From the NCBI GenBank assembly GCA_038230415.1, contig JBBRNH010000013.1:21924-85923 (forward strand): 64,000 nt of DNA, read 5' to 3'. The position numbers were made by a program, and so were the translations under genes. This DNA is from JBBRNH01 sp038230415. GTDB taxonomy: Bacteria; Bacteroidota; Bacteroidia; Cytophagales; Spirosomataceae. The notes beneath the pieces are model-generated. The model saw only the letters and a program-made list of their open reading frames with translations. It was not told where the DNA came from and ran no database searches. Below, piece after piece: positions 50,332 through 58,078 of the stretch. Numbering within the stretch: the stretch's first letter is position 1; each line of letters starts with the position of its first letter.

Positions 50332-52758
50332 TCAGCGGTTTCCTTTTTCCTTGATCCGCCCGGCATCCTGCCCCGTTTCGCGCTCCCGTGCCGATTTCAC
50401 CTCGTTGCTGCCAAAGCGGTAGCTGAACCGAAGACTCACCCGGCGACTCTCCCACTTGCGGTCGATGGTAAACTGGGTTGCCCCAAAGTCGGCAGACTGC
50501 CGCCAGCGCATAGTGTTCAGCACATCGTCGAGGCCAAGGGTGATTTTGCCGCGCTCCTGCATCACTTTTTTCTGTACGCTCAGATTCAGCGACCCCAGCC
50601 CGCCCGATTTATAAACCGTTTGCTGGGTGGGTGCGCTCCAAAAGCCCGATACCTGTGCCGACCAGACCTTCGAGAGCGTGAATGAGTGCTGCATATAGCC
50701 ATCGAACCCGAACGTCCGGGTGTTAAACCGTTCGCGTTGGGCTACTCCGGCAGGAGCCAGATCGCCCTCGAAATGGCTCCAGGTGGCCCCGGCGTAGAGG
50801 TATCCGTTCCACCATTTTGTGATGGGCAGGGGCGCATTGACCGATATGTTCAGTGCGTCGGCGCGGCCCACATTGGCAACGGTCTGGTAGCCGGATAGCC
50901 CCTCCTGCCGGATTACGTCGGTAGCAAAATCGGTCGTGCGGCTATACGCAGCCTTCACCGTCAGGGCCTGGTTCCAGGTGTAGCGTAGTTCGGCGTTGTG
51001 GGTGTAGGTTGGCCGCAGATACGGGTTTCCGCGCTGATTAGTATAGGGGTCAAGCTGATACACGAAGGGGTTCATATCCTGATAGTTGGGTCGTCCGATG
51101 CGCCGACCGTAGTTGAGTCCGAATTGGCTTTTTTCGGTGGCCTGAACCTGCACAAAAGCGGTGGGGAAGAGATTGAGATAAGCGGTGTCGGGGCGGTTAA
51201 TACGTCGGTTCAGCAAATCCGTTGACTGGCCCAGCACCGTTGCGTGTTCGGCCCGAAGCCCGGCCTGGGCAATCCATTTTTTGCCGAACGCCCGGTTGAC
51301 CGATGCGTAGGCCGCGTTCACGATTTCGCGGTAGGTAAAGCGGTTGGTTCGGTTTACGTCGGGTTGATTTTCGGCCCCGACAAATGCCAGCAGGTTATTA
51401 TCGGTGGCAACGTCGGTGTGTTTCAGGCCCGTTTCCAGCTTAGTGCGTATGGCTTTCCATTCCTTCACAACATCGGTTTTAAGCGTCAAAATTGTGATGT
51501 CGGTGTTGGCATCGAATCGGTTCAGCCGCCGAAATAACGCCCGGCCCGTTGCGTCGGCATAGTCGCTGGTGATGGTGTTGGGCGAGGTGTTGCCAAAGCG
51601 CGTAAAATCGGCATCGGCGTTGATTTCCAGCCCCAGCGTATCGGTATAGCGGTAGTTGAGGGCCGCGTTGATCCGGTTGTTTGCCGACGGATTATCTACC
51701 CGATTCACGATGCTTGAGTCAATCGCGTTGCGGCTGTTGATGATGTCCGTAGTGGTGTATGTCCCGAAGCGATTCGTACTGGTATTTCCCGACACAATCA
51801 GGCCCAGCGTATGGCGGGTTCCGATAAAATAATCGGCCCCGGCTTTGTACACCAATGCCCGCGTTCCGTCTGCGTCGTAGCCGCGTTGCAGAAACCGCGA
51901 GCCACCGGCCTTTCTATCCAACAACACATTGGTAATCTGGAAGTTATCGCTACCCGACAGGTTGCCGTAGAGGTTCAGGCGTTTGGCGCGGTAGTTCAGG
52001 TCAAGGGCTGCGTTGGCCCGGTGATGATCGCTTTGGCCGTAGCCCGCCGATGCGTTTCCGTTGATACCTAAGCTCTTATCGCGCCGAAACCGGATATTGA
52101 TAATCCCGGCTCCGCCCTGCGCGTCATACCGGGCCGAGGGGTTCGTAATCAGTTCTACGGTTTCGATGTTGGCGGCAGGCGTTGCCCGCAGCAGATTTGC
52201 CAGATCAGCCGCCGAGAGGTTGGTTGGCTTGCCATCAATAAACACGTTTACGCCCTGCTTGCCCGCCATGCGGATATTGTCGTTCGGGTCAATCACCACG
52301 CCGGGGGCCTGTTGCAGGAGTTCGTATGCCGTTTTGCTTTGGGCAGTGGCGTTAGCGGCTACGTTCAGCACGGTTTTGTCGGCCTGTTGCTCCACGAAGG
52401 GTTTCTGCGCCCTCACGGTTACGGTTGTCAGCGTTTGGTCAGCAGCCCGGAGCGTTAGCGTCTCCATAACCAGCGACTGCCCACCCCGCATTGTAATGAC
52501 CGGGCTGCTGACGTTACTCATCCCGACGACTGATGCCTGAACACGATAATTTCCGTTTGCTACATTCGCAAGGCTGTATTGGCCGGTTTCGGTGGCAACG
52601 GTGCCTTTCACGAGTGTAGAATCGGTAGCGCGAAGCAGTTTAACCACCGCAAACGATGCCGGTTGGCCGCCCTCGTCACGAACGGTGCCGGTGATGGTTT
52701 GGGCCGAAGCAGTCAGCGCGGCTGCAAGAAGAAAAAGGGAGGTAACGAAGCGAGCCAT
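50332..52758 (-). CDS. TonB-dependent receptor, OMP_b-brl_3 type
   Basis: Protein of 808 residues from MARFVTSLFLLAAALTASAQ; a start 42 codons earlier crosses the promoter element and was rejected. A carboxypeptidase-regulatory-like domain (TITGTVRDEGGQPASFAVVKLL, about 20-100) precedes the plug (ELLQQAPGVVIDPNDNIRMAGKQGVNVFIDGKPTNLSAADLANLL) and a C-terminal 22-strand-type barrel ending in RVSLRFSYRFGSNEVKSARER. This class imports or binds unknown ligands using TonB energy; it is not SusC-like and has no SusD partner. Its promoter carries element copy C with an extra half-site on the -7 box. Confidence 0.9.
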   Translation of the reverse strand: MARFVTSLFLLAAALTASAQTITGTVRDEGGQPASFAVVKLLRATDSTLVKGTVATETGQYSLANVANGNYRVQASVVGMSNVSSPVITMRGGQSLVMETLTLRAADQTLTTVTVRAQKPFVEQQADKTVLNVAANATAQSKTAYELLQQAPGVVIDPNDNIRMAGKQGVNVFIDGKPTNLSAADLANLLRATPAANIETVELITNPSARYDAQGGAGIINIRFRRDKSLGINGNASAGYGQSDHHRANAALDLNYRAKRLNLYGNLSGSDNFQITNVLLDRKAGGSRFLQRGYDADGTRALVYKAGADYFIGTRHTLGLIVSGNTSTNRFGTYTTTDIINSRNAIDSSIVNRVDNPSANNRINAALNYRYTDTLGLEINADADFTRFGNTSPNTITSDYADATGRALFRRLNRFDANTDITILTLKTDVVKEWKAIRTKLETGLKHTDVATDNNLLAFVGAENQPDVNRTNRFTYREIVNAAYASVNRAFGKKWIAQAGLRAEHATVLGQSTDLLNRRINRPDTAYLNLFPTAFVQVQATEKSQFGLNYGRRIGRPNYQDMNPFVYQLDPYTNQRGNPYLRPTYTHNAELRYTWNQALTVKAAYSRTTDFATDVIRQEGLSGYQTVANVGRADALNISVNAPLPITKWWNGYLYAGATWSHFEGDLAPAGVAQRERFNTRTFGFDGYMQHSFTLSKVWSAQVSGFWSAPTQQTVYKSGGLGSLNLSVQKKVMQERGKITLGLDDVLNTMRWRQSADFGATQFTIDRKWESRRVSLRFSYRFGSNEVKSARERETGQDAGRIKEKGNR

Positions 52759-52798
52759 TGCGTTGGGCCGACGATTCGGCGTTTTGCGGTTGATTGAT

Positions 52799-52872
52799 GG
52801 CTCAAAGGTCTGGCCCGGCATTGAGGGCCGCGCCTTAAAATAAAGTTGAGTCGGCTCAAATCGTGATTTGAG
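52799..52872 (-). promoter_or_regulatory. Shared triple half-site promoter element, copy C
   Basis: On the plus strand TTGAG-TCGG-CTCAAATCGTGATTTGAG occupies 52846-52872; the 18-base core is a perfect 8-2-8 palindrome. Exactly 35 bases away lies the -7-like box GACCTTTG (minus strand, 52803-52810), itself overlapped by GGCTCAAA (52799-52806). The block CGCGCCTTAAA is shared with copy A. It controls the receptor gene starting at 52758. The region 52759-53006 holds no gene. Confidence 0.82.
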
Positions 52873-52962
52873 ACCGGAAAGCAATTTGTCAGTCAGTTAC
52901 AATCACGTATTCATTTCTGTAAAACACTGATAATCAAACAATTGTGACAAGTTTTTTATTTC

Positions 52963-53000
52963 ACGCAGTATATCTCGTATTTTTACTCAATATACTGCGT
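52963..53000 (+). promoter_or_regulatory. Inverted repeat in front of the first AAA/DUF4143 gene
   Basis: Arms ACGCAGTATAT (52963-52973) and ATATACTGCGT (52990-53000) are perfect over 11 bases with a 16-base spacer; pairing extends for three more T-A pairs after one mismatch. It ends six bases before the ATG. The spacer holds TATTTTTA, a one-mismatch -7 box. An autoregulatory operator or leader hairpin is possible. Confidence 0.7.
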
Positions 53001-53006
53001 AAAACT

Positions 53007-54191
53007 ATGTTTTCACGAAAAGAACTTCCTGTTTTGCTGAACCGCCTGGCCGAACCCCGCCGGTTTATCCAGGTGATTATGGGACCCCGGCAAATTGGTA
53101 AGACTACGCTGGTTGGGCAGTTGGTAAAACAGACTACGCTACCAACTCATTATGTATCAGCCGATAGCGTCGGAGCCGCCAGCAGCGTATGGGTCGGGCA
53201 GCAATGGGAAACGGCCCGGTTTCTGCTTCAAAGCGCGGGCGTAACCGACGGATTATTAGTGATTGACGAAATTCAGAAAATCCAGAATTGGGCCGAAGTC
53301 GTGAAAGCCGAATGGGATAAAGATACGTTTGCGGGCCTGTCGCTGAAAGTTATTTTGCTCGGTTCGTCGCGGCTGTTGCTCCAGCAGGGGCTAACCGAAT
53401 CATTGGCCGGACGCTTCGAGATCACGCAACTCACGCACTGGACACTACCCGAAATGGAAACTGCTTTTGGTTTCACGCCCGATGAATACGTTTGGTTTGG
53501 CGGCTATCCGGGCGCGGCTGCGCTCATCAACGACGAAGCCCGTTGGCGCGATTACATCCTGAACGCCCTCGTTGAAACTACCGTCTCGAAGGACATTCTG
53601 ATGCTGACCCGCGTTGATAAACCCGCCCTCCTGCGGCAGTTATTTGAGTTGGGGTGCAGTTATTCGGGGCAGATTTTGTCGTACACCAAACTGCTCGGTC
53701 AGTTGCAGGATGCGGGCAACACCGTAACGCTCACCCACTACGCTCAACTCCTCGATTCGGCGGGACTGCTCACAAGTTTAGACAAATATGCGGTTGATAA
53801 AGCCCGGCAGCGCGGCTCCATTCCGAAGTGGCAGGTACAAAACAGTGCGTTATTTTCAGTTTTTTCCCCGACTTCATTTGCCCAAACCCGCGCCAACCCG
53901 GTTGAGTGGGGCCGTTGGGTCGAGACCGCAATTGGTGTGCATCTCTGCCGGTCGGCCCGGCTCGGCGAAACCGATTTGTTTTACTGGCGCGATGGTAACG
54001 ACGAGGTTGATTTTGTGATCCGGCGCGGGCGGCAGGTAATTGGCCTCGAAATAAAAAGCGGACGTACCCAAACCGCGCCCGGCATGGTCGCCTTTCAGCG
54101 AAAAGCCAACCCCGATAAGGTACTGTTGGTTGGCAACAGCGGTATTTTATGGCAAGATTTTCTACGGGCCGAAATGCCGGTTTTGTTCTGA
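53007..54191 (+). CDS. AAA ATPase with DUF4143 domain (AAA_14 family)
   Basis: Protein of 394 residues from MFSRKELPVLLNRLAEPRRF. Walker A is GPRQIGKTT (about 26-34) and Walker B LLVIDEIQK. LLGSSRLLLQQGLTESLAGRFEI is the sensor region. The C-terminal DUF4143 part includes the nuclease-like signature EVDFVIRRGRQVIGLEIKSG. The family is common in prokaryotes with unknown function; DNA-handling or toxin roles have been guessed. The open frame upstream covers the inverted repeat and was rejected. A paralogue is at 58775-59911. Confidence 0.9.
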   Translation: MFSRKELPVLLNRLAEPRRFIQVIMGPRQIGKTTLVGQLVKQTTLPTHYVSADSVGAASSVWVGQQWETARFLLQSAGVTDGLLVIDEIQKIQNWAEVVKAEWDKDTFAGLSLKVILLGSSRLLLQQGLTESLAGRFEITQLTHWTLPEMETAFGFTPDEYVWFGGYPGAAALINDEARWRDYILNALVETTVSKDILMLTRVDKPALLRQLFELGCSYSGQILSYTKLLGQLQDAGNTVTLTHYAQLLDSAGLLTSLDKYAVDKARQRGSIPKWQVQNSALFSVFSPTSFAQTRANPVEWGRWVETAIGVHLCRSARLGETDLFYWRDGNDEVDFVIRRGRQVIGLEIKSGRTQTAPGMVAFQRKANPDKVLLVGNSGILWQDFLRAEMPVLF

Positions 54192-54205
54192 TAACAGGAT
54201 CAGCA

Positions 54206-54856
54206 TCAATCCGCTTCCAGCATTTTCACCGTTTCCCACGAGAACGGTAACCACCGCACACACGGCTCATCGAAGACTTCAGTAGCGGCCTCGCAGGTGA
54301 AAAGTTTATAATCGAACTTGGGATAGTTGCCCACAATGTAGCCGGGGTAATAATAGGCCATGCCGCGCTGCCGGGCATACTGCGTTTTGAGCAACATCAG
54401 GTATTTACCGAGACTTTGGCGATGATAATCAGGGTCATAAAAATTCATGATCCCGGCAATGCTCTGCCCCGCGTTATCGAAAATGCCAACCGCAATCAGC
54501 TTACCGCCATCCCGAACCTCAACACTCCGGGTATCAAATCGGTTGGTGGTGGCCCCGTTCCAAAGGCAGGACTCAGCGGTTTCGGGCGCGTCGAAGGCGA
54601 TGCTGTTTCGATACCGGGCATACAGGTTTTCGACTTCATCGGTCAGCAAAAACGGCCTGACCGTTACGGTATATTGGGCATTGACACGGAACAGCCGTGC
54701 CTGTTTCGGCCCAAAACTAACCGCATTTAACACAATCCGCAGCCAATAAACGGGATAGAGTTTGTTATCGAACTGCACATATTGGCAGGTAAACAAATCC
54801 TGCTGCATTCTGAAATAACCTATGCTCAACAAAAAGTCAAGTTCGTGTGACGGCAT
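54206..54856 (-). CDS. Arginyl/leucyl-tRNA-protein transferase-like protein (Ate/Bpt C-terminal type)
   Basis: Protein of 216 residues. The C-terminal half has the GNAT-fold signature of Ate/Bpt transferases: IAVGIFDNAGQSIAGIMNFYDPDYHRQSLGKYLMLLKTQYARQRGMAYYYPGYIVGNYPKFDYKLF, where YPGYIV..YPKFDYK replaces the usual YLGYWI..CPKMxYK. These enzymes add an amino acid from tRNA to protein N-termini, marking them for degradation. The N-terminal CxxC-rich metal or haem region normal in the family is missing; only one Cys is found there. Thus the reaction may differ. Single gene, convergent with the ATPase gene. Confidence 0.65.
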   Translation of the reverse strand: MPSHELDFLLSIGYFRMQQDLFTCQYVQFDNKLYPVYWLRIVLNAVSFGPKQARLFRVNAQYTVTVRPFLLTDEVENLYARYRNSIAFDAPETAESCLWNGATTNRFDTRSVEVRDGGKLIAVGIFDNAGQSIAGIMNFYDPDYHRQSLGKYLMLLKTQYARQRGMAYYYPGYIVGNYPKFDYKLFTCEAATEVFDEPCVRWLPFSWETVKMLEAD

Positions 54857-54902
54857 CGGGTGGGGGTAATGATGATGGACAAGTTACGCAGGAAACATCA
54901 AT

Positions 54903-56387
54903 CTATATTGCCCCCCTCAACACCGCCACCGCCTGCGCCAACTCACTTTCTGTGCTCGACGCAAAGCCTAACCGGGTGCCGTTGCGTGTAGTCTGGTGGA
55001 GTGGTTGGCCGGGCGGGTTATGCACCAACCCCGACGACAGATACAGCCCCGCCCGGCTCGCTCGTTCGGCTACGTCGGTCATGTCAAGAGCCGGGGCAAA
55101 TGTGGCCCAGACCGCCAGGCCACCGTCTGGTTTTGTAAACTGAACAATGTCAGGGAGTTGGGTGGTAAGCAGGTCGCAGAAATGGTCGCGCCGGGCGTGG
55201 TAGGTGCGGAGGGCCTTGCGGAAATGGCGGCTCATGTCGCCCGACTTAAACAACTGCCCGATGGCAAATTCCAGCATTTGGTCACCCTGCCGGTCAATGA
55301 TGCGCCGGAGCCGGGCCAGTTCGTCAATCAGCGCAACGGGAGCTACCACATAGCCCACCCGAAACGCCGGTGCCACCGATTTTGTGAGAGACCCCACGTA
55401 AACCACCATCCCGTTTCGGTCGGCACTCGCCAGGGGCAAAATGGGGCGGCTGAGGTAATGAAAATCATAGTCATAATCGTCTTCCAGGATTGCAAAGCCG
55501 TATTGTTCAGCGAGTTGGAGTAGCCGCACCCGCCGGTCGGCCCGGAGCGTAACGGTGGTGGGGTAATGGTGATGGGGCGTTACGATCACTAATCTGACCC
55601 GGATTTTCTGGCAGATTTCGGCCAGCGCGTCCACGTCAAATCCCTGATTATCAACCGGAACCGTCAGCAACGTGGCCCCGGCCTGCGTTGCGTTCATGCT
55701 CGCCCCCGCCCAGCCCGTTTCGCCCGTTACTACCACGTCGCCGGGGCGCAACAGGGTTTGGCAAGTCAGATACAGGCCCATGATGCTGCCCCGCGTAATG
55801 AGCAGATTGTCGGGTGTGGTGTTCAGGCCGCGCGTTTCGTTAAGGTGTTGTGCCAACTGTTCGCGGAGCAGCGGGTGGCCTTTGGGGTCGCCGTAGCCAA
55901 AGTGCTGTTGCGGATTTCCCCACCGAAAATACGACCGATAGGCCCGGCTCAGTTCGTCCATCGGGGCCAGCCTGATGTCGGGAAAACCATCGTCTAACCG
56001 CAATCCACCCGTATTGGTCAGCACCGGGCGGGCCAGAAACGGGCGCGATTCAAACGCATAACCGGGTTGTTGGCGGGCAAGCGTGGCCGTTTTATTGCCA
56101 TCAGTCGGTAATTCCTGCGGTTTGGGTTCGGCAATATGACTCGCCACAAACGTCCCGCTTCCGGCGCGGCTTTCGAGCCAGCCCTGCGCCGTTGCTTCGT
56201 CGTAGGCTGCAACGATGGTCTGCCGATTTACACCCAAAAGGTCAGCTAATTGGCGGGTTCCGGGTAGGCGTTGCCCCGCCGAGAGCGTTCCGGCCCGGAT
56301 GAGCTGGCCGAGTTGGTCGCTAATCTGGACAAAAACGGGCGTGGGTGAAGTTTTATCAACCGTAAGAAAGGATTTGAAGGGGAGCAT
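54903..56387 (-). CDS. MocR-family regulator (GntR HTH fused to aminotransferase), PdxR-like
   Basis: Protein of 494 residues starting MLPFKSFLTVDKTSPTPVF. An N-terminal winged-helix (about 15-85; LPGTRQLADLLGVNRQTIVAAYDEA) is joined to a fold-type I aminotransferase domain with the PLP lysine in GSLTKSVAP (Lys336) and the DDYDYDF cofactor segment. MocR proteins such as PdxR use PLP as effector to control vitamin B6 genes. It is divergent from a PNPOx-like gene with three CCGGAC boxes in the 74-base gap. Its own ATG at 56387 is preceded by a purine-poor leader; an earlier start 19 codons up is unlikely. Confidence 0.9.
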   Translation of the reverse strand: MLPFKSFLTVDKTSPTPVFVQISDQLGQLIRAGTLSAGQRLPGTRQLADLLGVNRQTIVAAYDEATAQGWLESRAGSGTFVASHIAEPKPQELPTDGNKTATLARQQPGYAFESRPFLARPVLTNTGGLRLDDGFPDIRLAPMDELSRAYRSYFRWGNPQQHFGYGDPKGHPLLREQLAQHLNETRGLNTTPDNLLITRGSIMGLYLTCQTLLRPGDVVVTGETGWAGASMNATQAGATLLTVPVDNQGFDVDALAEICQKIRVRLVIVTPHHHYPTTVTLRADRRVRLLQLAEQYGFAILEDDYDYDFHYLSRPILPLASADRNGMVVYVGSLTKSVAPAFRVGYVVAPVALIDELARLRRIIDRQGDQMLEFAIGQLFKSGDMSRHFRKALRTYHARRDHFCDLLTTQLPDIVQFTKPDGGLAVWATFAPALDMTDVAERASRAGLYLSSGLVHNPPGQPLHQTTRNGTRLGFASSTESELAQAVAVLRGAI

Positions 56388-56394
56388 AAACAAT

Positions 56395-56441
56395 AACCGG
56401 ACTACCGAATAAATAAAAACCGGACGATTTATATAGTCCGG
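56395..56441. promoter_or_regulatory. Three CCGGAC boxes in the mocR / PNPOx intergenic region
   Basis: AACCGGACTA (56395-56404), AACCGGACGA (56417-56426) and the reverse complement of CCGGACTATA (56432-56441) lie in the gap between the divergent genes. Two direct copies plus one inverted copy fit the direct-repeat operators of MocR/PdxR proteins. A CACATTTG -7-like box for the plus-strand gene follows at 56450-56457. Confidence 0.75.
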
Positions 56442-56449
56442 CAAGATAC

Positions 56450-56457
56450 CACATTTG
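56450..56457 (+). promoter_or_regulatory. -7-like box of the PNPOx-like gene
   Basis: CACATTTG matches TAnnTTTG except at the first base. It ends five bases before the ATG at 56462, so the transcript may be leaderless. It lies eight bases downstream of the third CCGGAC box, a typical activator position. Confidence 0.4.
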
Positions 56458-56461
56458 CATC

Positions 56462-57082
56462 ATGCAAACCGAACGAACTACCCCCAGCCGCTTAGCAAAA
56501 CGCGCCAGTTATGACGCGGCCACGATTCACCCAATTATTGACGACGCACTTTTTTGCACCGTCAGCTACGTGCTGAACGGCCAGCCGATGGCGATTCCGA
56601 CGGCCTTAGCCCGCAAAGACGACAAAATTTATATTCACGGGTCGGTGGGGAGCCACTTTATCCGCAGCATCGAAAACGGCGAACGCGTCTGCATTACGGT
56701 CATGCTCAACGATGGGCTGGTACTGGCAAAGTCGGCCTTTCATCATTCGGTAAATTATCGGTCAGTGGTGATTTTTGCCACTGCCGAGAAAGTGACCGAC
56801 GAAGCCGAAAAAATGGGGGTTCTGGCCCTCATTACGGATCACCTCGTGCCGGGTCGCTGGGCCGACCTCCGCCCCACCACCGACAGCGAACTCCGCAAAA
56901 CCACCGTGCTGCGTTTCTCACTCGCCGAAGCGTCGGCCAAACTCCGCACCGGCGGCCCCAACGATGATGCCGACGATGCTGATTTGCCAACGTGGACGGG
57001 CGTGGTGCCGATGCAAACCGTTCGGCTCACACCCCTTCAGCGCGAGGGCGAAACGATTGAACTGCCAGGATATTTGCGATGA
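56462..57082 (+). CDS. Pyridoxamine 5'-phosphate oxidase-like flavin protein
   Basis: Protein of 206 residues beginning MQTERTTPSRLAKRASYD. Strands such as ALFCTVSYVLNGQPMAIPTALARKDDKIYIHGSVGSHF and SAFHHSVNYRSVVIFATAEKV are typical of the FMN-binding split-barrel fold of the PNPOx-like/heme-oxygenase-like group encoded next to MocR regulators. Such proteins probably oxidise or bind a B6 vitamer or another flavin substrate; the reaction is not shown by the sequence. The stop overlaps the next start (ATGA) so it is co-transcribed with the acetyltransferase genes. Confidence 0.82.
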   Translation: MQTERTTPSRLAKRASYDAATIHPIIDDALFCTVSYVLNGQPMAIPTALARKDDKIYIHGSVGSHFIRSIENGERVCITVMLNDGLVLAKSAFHHSVNYRSVVIFATAEKVTDEAEKMGVLALITDHLVPGRWADLRPTTDSELRKTTVLRFSLAEASAKLRTGGPNDDADDADLPTWTGVVPMQTVRLTPLQREGETIELPGYLR

Positions 57083-57615
57083 AACCCCTAACCCCTGAAG
57101 GGGACTTTCTGCACGTGAGACTGATTGAACTGACTGAAAACGAGCCGTTTAATTATGCCGCTTTTTTCACGACGGGCTTGCAGCATCACCGCGATTGTTT
57201 CCGCATCAGCCCCGCCGATGAAGCCCGCGAAGCCTTTCCGACCCATGCCACGCCCGACAGTTTTACGCTTGGAATCCTGACTGAAGATCAGGAACTGGCG
57301 GGTGTGGTGAGTTTTCAGCGCGAAGGCCAAACCCGTGAGAAAATCCGGCACAAGGGGCTGCTATTCAGGATGTATGTTGCCGCCAAACACGCGGGCCGGG
57401 GCTACGGCAGTCAGTTACTGACCGAACTAATCCGGCGTGTTCGGGAGCAAACCGACATCGAGCAGATTAACCTGACCGTTGTTGCTACCAACGCCAACGC
57501 TAAACGCCAATACGAAAAGTTCGGCTTTCAATCGTTCGGTATTGAGCGTAATGCCCTGAAAGACAATGGATTCTATTATGATGAGGAGCAAATGGTACTA
57601 TTTTTTGAACGTTAA
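57079..57615 (+). CDS. GNAT family N-acetyltransferase
   Basis: Protein of 178 residues. The acetyl-CoA-binding segment is LFRMYVAAKHAGRGYGSQLLTELIRRV (HAGRGYGSQ loop), followed by LTVVATNANAKRQYEKFGFQSFG, the usual C-terminal half. The ATG overlaps the preceding stop; its first ten codons (MKPLTPEGDF) come from a CCCCTGAAGGGG palindrome found often in such genomes, so translation might instead begin later, for instance at a GTG. Substrate unknown. Confidence 0.85.
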   Translation: MKPLTPEGDFLHVRLIELTENEPFNYAAFFTTGLQHHRDCFRISPADEAREAFPTHATPDSFTLGILTEDQELAGVVSFQREGQTREKIRHKGLLFRMYVAAKHAGRGYGSQLLTELIRRVREQTDIEQINLTVVATNANAKRQYEKFGFQSFGIERNALKDNGFYYDEEQMVLFFER

Positions 57616-57626
57616 GAGACTACCAA

Positions 57627-58067
57627 ATGACAATTCGCCCCTATCGCCCTGCCGACCATGAAACGCTCTTGCGTCTTTTTGTCAAAAATACCCCAACGGC
57701 TTTTGGAGAAAATGAAATAGCCGACTACGCTGATTTCCTGCAAACAAATACCAACCCGTATTTCGTGGCTGAATATGCTGGTCAACTTGTTGGGGCGTGT
57801 GGTCATTATATCCGGGCCGATGGAATAACGGCCCGCATTGTCTGGATTTTTACTGACCCTGATGCTAAAGGGCTGGGCGTAGGCAGTGCGTTGTTGAGGA
57901 ATAGTCTGGATAAAATCTGTCAGGAACCAGCGGTTCAAACCATTGAGTGCCAGACCTCGCAGGTGGCCTATCAGTTTTTTGAGCGATTTGGGTTTGTTGT
58001 GCAACATACCGAACCCGATTATTGGGCAACTGGCCTTGATTTATACTTTATGATAGCAACCCTTTAA
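57627..58067 (+). CDS. GNAT family N-acetyltransferase
   Basis: Protein of 146 residues starting MTIRPYRPADHETLLRLF. VWIFTDPDAKGLGVGSALLRNSLDKI holds the acetyl-CoA pyrophosphate loop (KGLGVGSA) and YQFFERFGFVVQHTEPDYW is the conserved C-terminal part. It starts 12 bases after the previous acetyltransferase stop and precedes the LysE gene by 11 bases, so these genes probably form one transcript. Substrate unknown. Confidence 0.87.
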   Translation: MTIRPYRPADHETLLRLFVKNTPTAFGENEIADYADFLQTNTNPYFVAEYAGQLVGACGHYIRADGITARIVWIFTDPDAKGLGVGSALLRNSLDKICQEPAVQTIECQTSQVAYQFFERFGFVVQHTEPDYWATGLDLYFMIATL

Positions 58068-58078
58068 CTTCTTGTAAA

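Noticed and set aside
50243..50455. Upstream extension of the small beta-domain protein
   Set aside because: It overlaps the receptor gene in another frame, and the signal peptide begins at 50242.
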